Shown: positions 53,001 through 61,046 of the stretch, piece after piece | How the letters are laid out: each line of letters begins with the position of its first letter | Numbering within the stretch: the stretch's first letter is position 1 | Assembly: GCF_003010915.2 (NCBI RefSeq) | Contig: NZ_CP028426.1 | Coordinates: 1,736,001-1,800,000 of the forward strand | Length of the DNA: 64,000 nucleotides | Reading direction: 5' to 3' | Source of the DNA: Gulosibacter molinativorax | Lineage (GTDB): Bacteria; Actinomycetota; Actinomycetes; Actinomycetales; Microbacteriaceae | Position numbers and translations under genes: made by a program | The notes under the pieces: generated by a model | Database searches by the model: none | What the model was told of the DNA's origin: nothing | What the model saw: only the letters and a program-made list of their open reading frames with translations

Positions 53001-54683
53001 TACGGCCAGCCCGTCGAGGCCGACCTGCTTGAGTCGCGCGCGGATCGCGCGGGTGGATGCGGAGCGCGGCGAGACGACGAGCACGCGCTTCCCGCGGTCG
53101 ACCAGCTGCCCGATCGCGTTCACGACGGTCTGCGTGACGCCGGTGCCCGGCAGTGCTTCGACGACGATATTCGAGCCGCCGAGGATCGTGTCGACCACCC
53201 GCTCCTGCTCAGTGTCCGCATCCAGTAGCAGACGATCGCTCGACGGGTCGCGACGATCCGGGTTCACGCTCGACTCGACGTGCAGAGTCGCGCCGAGCTG
53301 ATCGCGCGCGCCCGGGTTGCCGGCGAGCGCATCCAGCACCGTGTGATTCAGATTCTGCGCGTCCGCGAGCATCGCCTCGGCGACCTCGGCGAACGTCGAG
53401 ACGACCGCGCGCGCACCGATTTCGAAGCCAGGCAGGATGCTACCGAGCTCGCGCAGGCGATCGAAGGCGTCCTCGGGAAACAGCGTCGCGTGCGGACCCG
53501 CGAGCGCCATCAGCTCGCTCGCGCGGAGCGTCACGCCGTCGGCGTAGAGGGCCTTGAGCAGCTCGGCGTTCGGCGAAAGCGCACCGGTGATGCGCAGCTC
53601 GTAGTCGCGGCCGACGCGTCGGAGGGTCGCCGAGCGCAAGAAAATGGGCGCGTTGATTTCGCCGCGCTTCGAAGTCCAGGATGCGAACCCGATCGCGAGC
53701 TTGACGGTGTTGAGTCCGCGGCTCGCCTCGAGTTCGATGCCCTTCTGGGTGACGAGCATCGCGGAGTCGAGCGCATTGCGGAAAGCGAGCGGCTCGCGCA
53801 GCAGGCTCGACAGCTTCACCGCTCGGCCCGACAGCAGCGGCGCAATGCCGGAAGGATGCGCGGTCGAGAGGTCGAGGTAGGTGCCGCGACGTCCGCGGAA
53901 GTTCCGCTGGGTCGAGTAACCGCCGATCTTCGCGAGCTCCTTGCGCCAGCGCTCCTGGGTCGCGGTGATCGATGCGCCGAGCGAGTTCGTAGCTGCGGGG
54001 CTATCGGATGCGCCGGGTTCCGTGGCGGCGCGCGGCTCGGAGTGCCTCGTGGCCGAGTTGGCAGAAGCGGAGTTTGTCGCGTTCGCGGGTCGCCCGGCGG
54101 CGGACTTGGGTGAAGCGGTGCTGGTTTTGGGTGATGCGGGTGCGGACTTGGCCGACGCGGTGTTGGTCTTGAGTGCGGTGTCGGCCTCACCCGATGATGC
54201 GTTGCCCGATGTCGCGTTACGAGATGTCGCGTTACGCGCTGCGGCACCCGCGGCCGTCCACTCGGCGTCAGGGTCCAGCGCATCCGCCGAGGGGCCGCGG
54301 CTGGCGGCCAACGTCGAGGCGCCCTGCCCCGCATCCAAAAACTCTGCTTTTAGGTCCCCTGCGGGACGCGCATCCATTCCCTCAGCCGCGGAAGCGTCGA
54401 GATCGATGGGCGCGAACGGCGACCCGCCGGGCTTGGCCGAGCGCGCCTCCTTTACCTGCTCGAGCCAGCGCGAAGGGTCTTCACCGACCCCGACACCCTC
54501 ATCGAGCTCGAGGTTGACGTCGCGAGCGACTTCTTCCGTGTCCTGCGTGGACGCAGCGTTATCGACCTGGTCGCGATCATTGTCGGCCTGGTTATCGTTT
54601 CGCCTACGGAAAAAGCCCCACACGCTCTTCAAGATAGGGGAAGAGGCGGCCCGAACCTTGGAGCCTGTGGGAGTTTCACGCAT
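50031..54683 (-). CDS. Very large SF1 helicase-like protein with degenerate ATPase motifs
   Basis: 1,550 residues. Disordered start (~1-230) with Asn/Ala/Ser repeats. ATPase core: VEALPGTGVTQTVVNAI near 510 stands where Walker A GxxGxGK(S/T)QT is expected, with Val in place of Lys. RFDTVLLVDAAAMSTAEA near 1,030 replaces the DExx box by D-A-A. VVAFGDPVTQFPSPF resembles motif III, SLTRSYR motif IV, and VTTIEGAAAQSRDRVVFSLGYG ... AIAMTRARRSLVIV motifs V/VI. A C-terminal region (RLGWYYLRVHAFELFANPESVARRIA near 1,440) resembles the endonuclease-fold end seen in Upf1-like helicases. A repetitive tail follows. Likely nucleic-acid binding with weak or lost ATPase. Confidence 0.75.
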   Translation of the reverse strand: MRETPTGSKVRAASSPILKSVWGFFRRRNDNQADNDRDQVDNAASTQDTEEVARDVNLELDEGVGVGEDPSRWLEQVKEARSAKPGGSPFAPIDLDASAAEGMDARPAGDLKAEFLDAGQGASTLAASRGPSADALDPDAEWTAAGAAARNATSRNATSGNASSGEADTALKTNTASAKSAPASPKTSTASPKSAAGRPANATNSASANSATRHSEPRAATEPGASDSPAATNSLGASITATQERWRKELAKIGGYSTQRNFRGRRGTYLDLSTAHPSGIAPLLSGRAVKLSSLLREPLAFRNALDSAMLVTQKGIELEASRGLNTVKLAIGFASWTSKRGEINAPIFLRSATLRRVGRDYELRITGALSPNAELLKALYADGVTLRASELMALAGPHATLFPEDAFDRLRELGSILPGFEIGARAVVSTFAEVAEAMLADAQNLNHTVLDALAGNPGARDQLGATLHVESSVNPDRRDPSSDRLLLDADTEQERVVDTILGGSNIVVEALPGTGVTQTVVNAIGQLVDRGKRVLVVSPRSASTRAIRARLKQVGLDGLAVSPRTLRRDLISGITRNEKAERPNSADLDDALVRLRHVLADYRSALSRPTPDFGVSPLDVLEALSRLELLDVPPSTTARLDRETLVRLAHQADRDAMAERLRELGELGQFRYGPNDSPWYAVQFSSTEDVGEVHGAAVALADGRTREAVEKGLKIVDQTNLRRPETFAELGVYLRLLADIRETLDRFTPEIFDAELSDLIEATSPRRDPSSNIPNSRRRELRNLAREYVRPGTPVADLHESLKYVQRQRILWHRYVQDAAQPNVPIGIEQARTQWREVSTLMRTVDDALTDVGEVALADTPLDALEDRVEGFAAESEVLDNAVERLQLSEQLHSEGLGGLLDDLAERHLESEVVGDELELCWWQSVLEEQLSSEKALLNANTRVLTRLEGDFRVVDEAHTASSANQLAWQLAQAWKVALVDEADQAGTLRELLRNSGVSSSRLVSRAGDIAATLAQVWVSTPYDVPRIDPRIRFDTVLLVDAAAMSTAEAIGAIRRAQQVVAFGDPVTQFPSPFTVGAKPMLDQKRELEGTSADELQRREQDSAYAQLAQFLHTVSLTRSYRAEGEDLAELVNERFYGGRMQSMPWAGAFLGHSSLTYSYVEGGTGLPDQDSGAVEATDAEVTRVVELVIDHALRRPRESLMVVSASVAHVQRVEQAVWSAVSKRADVSDFFTRPRGEPFVVTTIEGAAAQSRDRVVFSLGYGVTPHGRVLSEFGVLATPLGEKALAIAMTRARRSLVIVTCVRADQMDVQRMSAGAIGLAQILSELAARTERPGAASPLDEERAPMLVDLARRLGSLGMNVALDYRGRIPLAASYGNRAIAIDLEGRAMVAGTVTTLRESLRLRPELLKRLGWYYLRVHAFELFANPESVARRIAVALEVPMPEERTAVAGEITDGSEPGSVQTRGEITAATSSVPRRPEEFDDSTEGTVSTEGTVSIESTVSGDGPQDATTEGEARAVVTEHDDADGSGESVRTEADRTAQESKTAQE

Positions 54684-54762
54684 CCGTGGGAAGAAATCGG
54701 TCCCGCGCGGACGGTACGATAGCGGTTGCGCTTTGCTCGGCCCGTTGCCGAGCGCGCGCGAT

Positions 54763-54834
54763 GCCTCCGTAGCTCAGTGGATAGAGCATCCCTCTCCTAA
54801 AGGGTGCGCGCGAGTTCGATTCTCGCCGGGGGCA
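54763..54834 (+). tRNA. tRNA-Arg(CCT)
   Basis: Acceptor GCCTCCG/CGGGGGC, D-arm GCTCAGTGGATAGAGC, anticodon stem-loop TCCCTCTCCTAAAGGGT with anticodon CCT, T-arm GCGAG-TTCGATT-CTCGC, discriminator A; CCA is not encoded (CTA follows). A TACGAT -10 box sits about 44 nt upstream. Confidence 0.94.
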
Positions 54835-54871
54835 CTACGCTTTTTCCGCCGACACGCTTGCCGCGAACCAG

Positions 54872-54950
54872 GGTCCCGACTCCGCGGACCAGGGTGAAGC
54901 GGATGAGCCTTTATGTTCTAGCACCCTGGTTCGGCGATCGATCCCCCTCA
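54872..54950. terminator. Hairpin with repeated CCAGGGT arms
   Basis: Two copies of ACCAGGGT (about 54,867-54,896) face one CACCCTGGTTC (about 54,919-54,930). The inner pair ACCAGGGTG/CACCCTGGT forms a stem with a ~23-nt loop. It lies between tRNA-Arg and the convergent helicase and could end either transcript. Confidence 0.5.
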
Positions 54951-55022
54951 GTTTGCGGAGCACCATCCTGTGTCAGCGGGCGAACACCGTGTCCTTGCAT
55001 GCGACTTCCCGGGGAAGACAAC

Positions 55023-57524
55023 CTAAAGCCGCACGACCTCGGTCACCCGCAGCACCGCCTGGCCATCCTCCGCCGAGTCGTTGAGATCGACTTCGGCGTG
55101 GATGCGCCAGGCGTTGTCGCCTTCCGGGTCCAGGATGGTCTGCTCGGCATCCCAGAATCCCGACGCCTCACGAGCCTTGTCGATTCGGCAATACTGCGGC
55201 GAGCGCGCGGCGCCGTCGACCTGGATGTGGTCGTACTCCTCGTAGTACTCGTCGAGGATGCTCGGCCAGTCGATCCCGGGATCGATCTCGACAAGTTCCT
55301 CGTCGCGTTCGAGCGCGGCGAGGCTCACGCGTCGCCACAGGGCGTTCCGCACCAGGACGGTGAACGCCCGCGGGTTCTGCACCACGCTCTTGGGTGCGGG
55401 CGGGAGGACCGGCTGACCCTCCGCATCCACCGGGGCGACGAGGTCGGCCCACTCGTCGACGAGGCTCGAGTCGATCTGCCGGACCAGCTCGCCGAGCCAT
55501 TCCAGCACATCCATGAACTCGTCGGTACGGGCATCGGACGGCACGGTCTGGCGCAGAGCCCGGTAGGCATCCGAGAGGTAGCGCAGCACGACGCCCTCGG
55601 AGCGCGCGAGGTCATAGAACGAGATGTATTCGGCGAAGCTGAGACCCCGCTCGAACATGTCGCGCACGACCTTCTTCGGCGAGAGCTCGAAGTCGCGCAC
55701 CCAAGGCTGCGACTCGGCGAACATGTCGAAGCTCTGCTCGAGCAGCTCCTCGAGCGGCTTAGGCCAGGAGATTTCCTCGACCCGCGCCATCCGCTCCTCG
55801 TACTCGACGCCGTCGGCCTTCATCTCGGCGATCGCCTCGCCGCGTGCCTTGTGCTCCTGCGCGCGGAGCACCGGGCGCGGGTCCTCGAGCGTCGCTTCGA
55901 CGACGCTCACGACGTCCATCGGGTAGAGGTCCGACTCGGGGTCGAGCACATCCATCATCGCGATCGCGAACGGCGACAGCGGTTGGTTGAGCGCGAAGTT
56001 CGCCTGCAGGTTGATCGTGAGCTGAATCTGGCCGTCGACGTCTTCGACGATGCCCGCATCCAGCAGCGTGCGACCGATCTCAAGGGCGCGCCGCGCGAGC
56101 GCGAACTTGCGCGGGCGCGGCTCGTGATTGTCGAAGCAGAGGTCGCGCACGTTCTGGATGACGTCGCCCCCGCGCGCGATGATGTTGATCAGCGTCGCGG
56201 AGGTCATTTCCATGTGGCTCGTAAGCGGCTCGGGCTCGGCGGCGACGATGCGATCGAACGTCGCCTCCGTCCAGTTGACGTAGCCCTTCGGCGGCTGCTT
56301 TTTCGTGATCTTGCGCTGCTTCTTCGGGTCGCCCGCAGCCTTGTTCATCGCGTGCTCGTACTCGACGATGTGCTCGGGCGCCTCGACGACGACCGTGCCG
56401 TGGTCGTCGTACCCGGCACGACCCGCGCGACCCGCGATCTGGTGGAATTCGCGCGCGGTGAGGTGGCGCATCCGCTGCCCGTCGTACTTGCTGAGCGCAG
56501 TGATGAGCACCGAGCGGATCGGCACGTTGATGCCGACACCGAGCGTGTCGGTGCCGCAGATCACCTTGAGGAGGCCGCGCTGCGCGAGCTGCTCGACGAG
56601 GCGTCGGTAGCGCGGCAGCATGCCCGCGTGGTGCACACCGATGCCCTGGCGCAAGTAGCGACCGAGCGTCTTGCCGAACGTGGTTGTGAAGCGGAAATCC
56701 CCGATCGCCTCTACAATCTTGTCGCGATGCTCGCGGCTCGCGACCTTGATGCTCGAGATCGCCTGCGCGCGCTCGACCGCGGCTGCCTGCGAGAAGTGCA
56801 CGATGTAGATCGGCGCCTCGTCGTCCTCGAGCAGTTTCTCGACGGTGTCGTGCACGGGCGTGAGGACGTAGTAGAAGCTCAGCGGCACGGGCCTGGTCGC
56901 GCCCTCGACGAGCTCGGTCGGCCGGTTCGTGCGCCTGGTGAGATCATCCCGCAGCGCCTTCGTGTCGCCGAGCGTCGCCGACATCAGCAGGAACTGCGCC
57001 TTGTTGAGGAGCAACAGCGGAATCTGCCATGCCGAGCCGCGCTGCGGATCACCGTAGTAGTGGAACTCGTCCATGACCACCTGGTCGACATCCGCATCCA
57101 CGCCCTCGCGAAGCGCCTTGTTCGCGAGAATCTCGGCGGTGCAACAGATGATCGGCGCATCCGGGTTGACCGAGCTGTCGCCCGTGACCATCCCGACCCG
57201 CTCCGCGCCGAAGATCTCGACGAGCGAGAAGAACTTTTCGCTGACCAGGGCCTTGATCGGCGCCGTGTAGTAGGTGCGGCCGCCACGCGCGAGCTCAACC
57301 GCATGCGCTGCGATCGCGACAAGCGACTTGCCGGTTCCCGTCGGCGTCGCGAGCACGACGTTCGCACCCGACACGAGGTGGATGATCGCCTCGTCCTGCG
57401 CGTCGTACAGCTCGATTCCGCGCGACCCGGTCCAGTCGAGGATCGCCTCGTAGACGTGATCGGGGTCGTAGGGCGCCGAAGGGTCGACGAGCGTTGGGAT
57501 GAGGTCGGGAAGAAAGGCAGCCAT
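55023..57524 (-). CDS. Ski2-like DEAD/DEAH RNA helicase with DUF3516
   Basis: 833 residues from ATG 57,524 (GTG 57,545 also in frame). Walker A ATPTGTGKSLVA near residue 60, DEFHYYGD for motif II near 150, LMSATLGD motif III, then GIGVHHAGMLPRYRRLVEQLAQ, VICGTDTLGVGINVPI and FHQIAGRAGRAGYD for motifs IV-VI. The C-terminal ~400 residues fit DUF3516 found in actinobacterial helicases. Likely an RNA-processing or turnover enzyme. Confidence 0.92.
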   Translation of the reverse strand: MAAFLPDLIPTLVDPSAPYDPDHVYEAILDWTGSRGIELYDAQDEAIIHLVSGANVVLATPTGTGKSLVAIAAHAVELARGGRTYYTAPIKALVSEKFFSLVEIFGAERVGMVTGDSSVNPDAPIICCTAEILANKALREGVDADVDQVVMDEFHYYGDPQRGSAWQIPLLLLNKAQFLLMSATLGDTKALRDDLTRRTNRPTELVEGATRPVPLSFYYVLTPVHDTVEKLLEDDEAPIYIVHFSQAAAVERAQAISSIKVASREHRDKIVEAIGDFRFTTTFGKTLGRYLRQGIGVHHAGMLPRYRRLVEQLAQRGLLKVICGTDTLGVGINVPIRSVLITALSKYDGQRMRHLTAREFHQIAGRAGRAGYDDHGTVVVEAPEHIVEYEHAMNKAAGDPKKQRKITKKQPPKGYVNWTEATFDRIVAAEPEPLTSHMEMTSATLINIIARGGDVIQNVRDLCFDNHEPRPRKFALARRALEIGRTLLDAGIVEDVDGQIQLTINLQANFALNQPLSPFAIAMMDVLDPESDLYPMDVVSVVEATLEDPRPVLRAQEHKARGEAIAEMKADGVEYEERMARVEEISWPKPLEELLEQSFDMFAESQPWVRDFELSPKKVVRDMFERGLSFAEYISFYDLARSEGVVLRYLSDAYRALRQTVPSDARTDEFMDVLEWLGELVRQIDSSLVDEWADLVAPVDAEGQPVLPPAPKSVVQNPRAFTVLVRNALWRRVSLAALERDEELVEIDPGIDWPSILDEYYEEYDHIQVDGAARSPQYCRIDKAREASGFWDAEQTILDPEGDNAWRIHAEVDLNDSAEDGQAVLRVTEVVRL

Positions 57525-57556
57525 GTCGCTTCGAGTCTCCCACACGGGCGTGCCCG

Positions 57557-58642
57557 CTACCCGACTCCGCCCACCAGGACAGCGTCACCGGACTCCACGA
57601 ACGTCACGAGATGCACATCCACGGTCTCCCGATCGGTGTCCAGCGAAACCGCACATGCCTCGCCCTCCGGGCAAGTGAGCGGCTGCATCTCGAGCGAGGT
57701 CGATCGGAGCTGTGCCGTGGCACCATTTGGTCCGCCGTCACCCCAACTCGGCTGCGCATTCTGCCACTCCGGCGCGATACCAGTTGGACGCACGAGTAAC
57801 GCGTCCTCCGAGTAAGTCACTTCAGCATCCATAACCGGCTCGATGGACAAGGGCAGCGCTGAATTCTCCGTCCCGCCTCTCACGAGGCACACGTCTCCGC
57901 AATCTGACACGAATGACTCGAATGCGGCGTCGAGCGACTCACGGCGCCACGACGGCAGGTAACCGTGGTCGACCACACTGAAAGCGTTTACCGTGACGGT
58001 CGTGCGCGTTGCAGGACCGGTGAGAAAGTGCGCGGGAAGTTCCACGCTGTGTTTGCCCGGCAACAGTAGCCAACGATCGATCGCTGCCGGGTCGGCAGGG
58101 TGGATGCGCTGCCCGCGCGAGAAGTCCAGCGGCATCGTCGCGTCATATCCCGGTCTGTTGAACAGTTCGTTCGTTTCCCACAAGGGAAGCGGTTCGCTGA
58201 TCTGCCACTGATCGTTAGTGTGGATCACCTCAACAATGTGCGCGAACGGCTCGCCAAGACAGGTGCCAGCTAGCTCGACGTCGGCGGCGGAGGGGTCGGA
58301 GTCGCCGTACGGAGTGCGGACTTCGACGACCGCGATTTCTGCTGCGGCATCCGACGCACCAAGGTCACTGATGACCGTATCCGCCAAGGCCTCTGCCTGC
58401 TCGAGTTCTTCGATGAACTGTGGGTAGATCGCGGGATCTATGCGCATGAACTCAGCCGTCATGTCGTGCGCTTTCCCGTATTCGCCAGCGCAGATCGCCT
58501 CCACCCAGGTAACGGCCGCGGCGGCTGGCGCGTCGCGCTGGGTATTCGACTCGGAACAGCCAGCGGCGCCGATCGTGGCTGCCACAGCGGCGACTGCGCC
58601 AATCCACCGACCGAAGCGATACAGCGGTTCTCTGTGATGCAT
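57557..58642 (-). CDS. Lipoprotein of unknown function (361 aa)
   Basis: Signal peptide (WIGAVAAVAATIGAAGC) with lipobox GAAGC, Cys about residue 29. The mature part is Asp/Pro/Ser-rich with paired Cys near 110, 250 and 330 that may form disulphides. TACTCT lies 7 nt before the ATG (leaderless). No known domain; divergent from the rib operon. Confidence 0.7.
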   Translation of the reverse strand: MHHREPLYRFGRWIGAVAAVAATIGAAGCSESNTQRDAPAAAAVTWVEAICAGEYGKAHDMTAEFMRIDPAIYPQFIEELEQAEALADTVISDLGASDAAAEIAVVEVRTPYGDSDPSAADVELAGTCLGEPFAHIVEVIHTNDQWQISEPLPLWETNELFNRPGYDATMPLDFSRGQRIHPADPAAIDRWLLLPGKHSVELPAHFLTGPATRTTVTVNAFSVVDHGYLPSWRRESLDAAFESFVSDCGDVCLVRGGTENSALPLSIEPVMDAEVTYSEDALLVRPTGIAPEWQNAQPSWGDGGPNGATAQLRSTSLEMQPLTCPEGEACAVSLDTDRETVDVHLVTFVESGDAVLVGGVG

Positions 58643-58784
58643 GCCACCGAGAGTACCGGCCCTGTTTCGGACAAATTCTGTGCAGGAGTCTCGGCCTTGC
58701 GCGTTCCCACCCCGACGATCCCAACACGCAATGCGCGCGAAGACGTCGCGAGCGCATCCAAGCGTAATGAAACGACATTCACTA

Positions 58785-58814
58785 TTGCGCTTTCGAAAGT
58801 GACCCGGTTACAGT
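58785..58814 (+). promoter_or_regulatory. Promoter of the riboflavin operon
   Basis: TTGCGC, an 18-bp spacer and TACAGT, 15-20 nt upstream of the riboswitch. The -10 lies in a small inverted repeat GGTTACAGTAACC. Confidence 0.55.
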
Positions 58815-58827
58815 AACCGCAGCAACA

Positions 58828-58966
58828 TGCTCCGGGGTCGGTGTAAATCCGAACCGGCGGTGATAGCCCGCGACCGCTACTCGCGATTGATGCTTCGGCA
58901 TCGAGAACGAGCGGCGTTGATCTGGTGGAATTCCAGAGCCGACAGTCAAAGTCTGGATGGGAGGCG
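58828..58966 (+). ncRNA. FMN riboswitch (RFN element)
   Basis: Conserved blocks in order: GGGGTCGGTGTAAATCCGAACCGGCGGTGATAGCCCGCGACCG (58,835-58,877 region), a variable stem, TTGATCTGGTGGAATTCCAGAGCCGACAGTCAAAGTCTGGATGGGAG. This is the RFN consensus. It binds FMN and lowers rib expression when FMN is plentiful. Confidence 0.96.
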
Positions 58967-59044
58967 CATGGCGGCACAATTGGGTGCCGTGTCTGGCGAA
59001 CGATCACCGTGATTTTGGCGATCGGGAGCTGGTGTTCTTTCTCC

Positions 59045-59065
59045 CCGGTGCATTTCCAGCACCGG
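59045..59065 (+). promoter_or_regulatory. Hairpin adjacent to the ribD ribosome site
   Basis: CCGGTGC pairs with GCACCGG around a 7-nt loop and ends directly at AAGGA, the ribD ribosome site. It could be the sequestering hairpin through which the riboswitch acts on translation; no T-tract is present, so transcription termination is less likely. Confidence 0.55.
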
Positions 59066-59076
59066 AAGGACACCAC

Positions 59077-60345
59077 ATGATTTTCAACTCGGCCACGATC
59101 GAGCGCACCGACACCGTCACGGGCGTGGATGCCGCAATGCGTCGCGCGATCGACCTCGCCTATCGCGGACCGGAGGCCGGCCCAAACCCGCGCGTGGGAT
59201 GCGTGATCCTCGCGCCCGCGGCTGGCTCGGCGGCGAGCGACTCGTTCGCGCGCGACTCGTTTGCGCGCGACTCGTTTGCGCGCGATACACCCGCGCACGC
59301 CACTGCGCCGAACGCCGAGCGACGTATCCTCGGCGAGGGCTACCACCGGGGCGCCGGCACGGCGCACGCCGAGGTGGATGCGCTCCGCGATGCCCGCGAG
59401 CGCGGCGCCGATCTCGCGGGAGCAACCGCGATCGTCACCCTCGAGCCGTGCTCCCACACCGGCCGCACGGGGCCCTGCACCGAGGCACTCGCCGCCGCGG
59501 GCATCCGCGAGGTCATCTACGCCGTCGACGACCCGAATCCCGAGGCGGCCGGCGGCGCGACCTACTTGAGCGAGCAGGGCATCCGGGTTCAAAGCGGCGT
59601 CGGCCGCGACGAGGCCTTCGAGCTCGTGCGAATCTGGGCAACCTCGGTGCAGCTCGGCCGGCCCTACGTCACGCTCAAGCTCGCGACCACGCTCGACGGC
59701 AAGATCGCTGCCGAGGATGGCACGAGCCAGTGGATCACCTCCGCGGCGTCACGGTCTCACGCCCACGAGACGCGCTCGCGAGTCGGCGCCATACTCGTCG
59801 GCACCGGCACGGTCCTCGCCGACGACCCGTCACTCACCGCACGCGACGCCCTCGGCGACTCGCGCCCCCAGCAGCCGCTGCGCGTCGCCCTCGGAGAGCG
59901 TCCGGTTCCTCCCGGGGCCAGGATGCGCGGCTCGGCAGCAGAGTTTCTTCACCTCCCGACGCGGGATCCTCGCGAGGCGCTGCGCGCACTCGGCGAGCGC
60001 GAGATTCGCCATGTGCTCGTCGAAGGCGGCGCGAGCGTCGCCGCGGCGTTCCTACAGGCCGGACTGGTCGACGAGCTCAACACCTACCTCGCCCCGGTCA
60101 TCCTCGGATCGGGCAAGAGCGCGGTCGGTCCGCTCGGCATCGAGACTCTCGCCGACGCCAGCCGCTGGCACACCACCGAGGTGAGCCGTCTCGGGCAGGA
60201 CACCTTCATCCGGGCGGTCAAACTGCCAGCGGTCTCCGATGACCGCGACCCCGGCATCCGCGCCGAGTGCCCCGAACCCGACCTACTTTCCCGCAGCGAC
60301 GTCGCCACCGAACGCGACATCGCCCTCAGCAACCCAGGAGCCTAA
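59077..60345 (+). CDS. ribD: Bifunctional riboflavin deaminase/reductase
   Basis: 422 residues from ATG 59,077 (GGAAGGA 6 nt upstream). Deaminase half: zinc ligands in HAEVDAL and PCSHTGRTGPC (residues ~90-135). Reductase half: VTLKLATTLDGKIAAEDGTSQWITS and HVLVEGGASVAAAF. Residues ~50-70 contain a triple DSFAR insertion coded by a 15-bp tandem repeat. Carries out the second and third steps of riboflavin synthesis. Confidence 0.95.
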   Translation: MIFNSATIERTDTVTGVDAAMRRAIDLAYRGPEAGPNPRVGCVILAPAAGSAASDSFARDSFARDSFARDTPAHATAPNAERRILGEGYHRGAGTAHAEVDALRDARERGADLAGATAIVTLEPCSHTGRTGPCTEALAAAGIREVIYAVDDPNPEAAGGATYLSEQGIRVQSGVGRDEAFELVRIWATSVQLGRPYVTLKLATTLDGKIAAEDGTSQWITSAASRSHAHETRSRVGAILVGTGTVLADDPSLTARDALGDSRPQQPLRVALGERPVPPGARMRGSAAEFLHLPTRDPREALRALGEREIRHVLVEGGASVAAAFLQAGLVDELNTYLAPVILGSGKSAVGPLGIETLADASRWHTTEVSRLGQDTFIRAVKLPAVSDDRDPGIRAECPEPDLLSRSDVATERDIALSNPGA

Positions 60346-60347
60346 TC

Positions 60348-61046
60348 ATGTTTACCGGACTCATCGAAGAGGTCGGCACCGTCGTCGGCCTCGAGCAATC
60401 ACCGACCCGGCCCGACGCGGTCATCACCGTCCAGGCCGCGACCGTCACCGAGGATGCGCGCCCCGGCGACTCGATTGCCGTCTCGGGCGTGTGCCTCACC
60501 GTCGTCGAGCTGCTGCCCGACGGCGCGTTCACCGCGGATGTCATGCCCGAGACCATCGACCGCAGCACGCTGTCGGGATTCCAGCCCGGCACCCGCGTGA
60601 ACCTCGAGCGGGCCATGCGAGCGGATGCGCGCCTCGGCGGCCACATCGTGCAGGGTCACGTGGATGCGGTCGCCACTCTCGAGCGCCGCACCCCAGGCGA
60701 GCGCTGGGATGACCTGCGCTTTCGTCTCGACGGCGGCCTCACGCGCTACATCGCCGAGAAGGGTTCGATCACGATCGACGGCACCTCGCTCACCGTCACG
60801 GAAGTCGACGATGCGGGCTTCGGCGTCTCGATCATCCCGACGACCTCCGCTGCAACCACGATCGGGGCACTCGCCGTCGGTGATCGCGTCAACATCGAGG
60901 TCGACGTGCTCGCGAAATACGTCGAGCGCGCGCTGACGGCGCGGTTCGGGCAGCCCGATGACTACCAGCCGGCCCACCTCAAGAGCGCCGATTCCACTGC
61001 ATCCGACACGACTTCATCCCGCACCAACGAGGGAGCAATCCGATGA
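60348..61046 (+). CDS. ribE: Riboflavin synthase alpha subunit
   Basis: 232 residues, 2 nt after ribD. Start MFTGLIEEVGTV, then the internal repeat of the family: SGVCLTVVE and DGTSLTVTEV, each with its lumazine-binding site, and GHIVQGHVDAVATL. A disordered tail after 205. Converts two lumazine molecules to riboflavin. Confidence 0.95.
   Translation: MFTGLIEEVGTVVGLEQSPTRPDAVITVQAATVTEDARPGDSIAVSGVCLTVVELLPDGAFTADVMPETIDRSTLSGFQPGTRVNLERAMRADARLGGHIVQGHVDAVATLERRTPGERWDDLRFRLDGGLTRYIAEKGSITIDGTSLTVTEVDDAGFGVSIIPTTSAATTIGALAVGDRVNIEVDVLAKYVERALTARFGQPDDYQPAHLKSADSTASDTTSSRTNEGAIR

Noticed and set aside
53941..54897. Long plus-strand ORF over the start of the giant gene
   Set aside because: It is antisense to a low-complexity region and reads through tRNA-Arg; typical high-GC shadow.
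54804..57815. 1,003-codon plus-strand ORF opposite the Ski2-like helicase
   Set aside because: Antisense of a gene with all helicase motifs; Arg/Asp/Val-rich composition without any domain; begins within tRNA-Arg.
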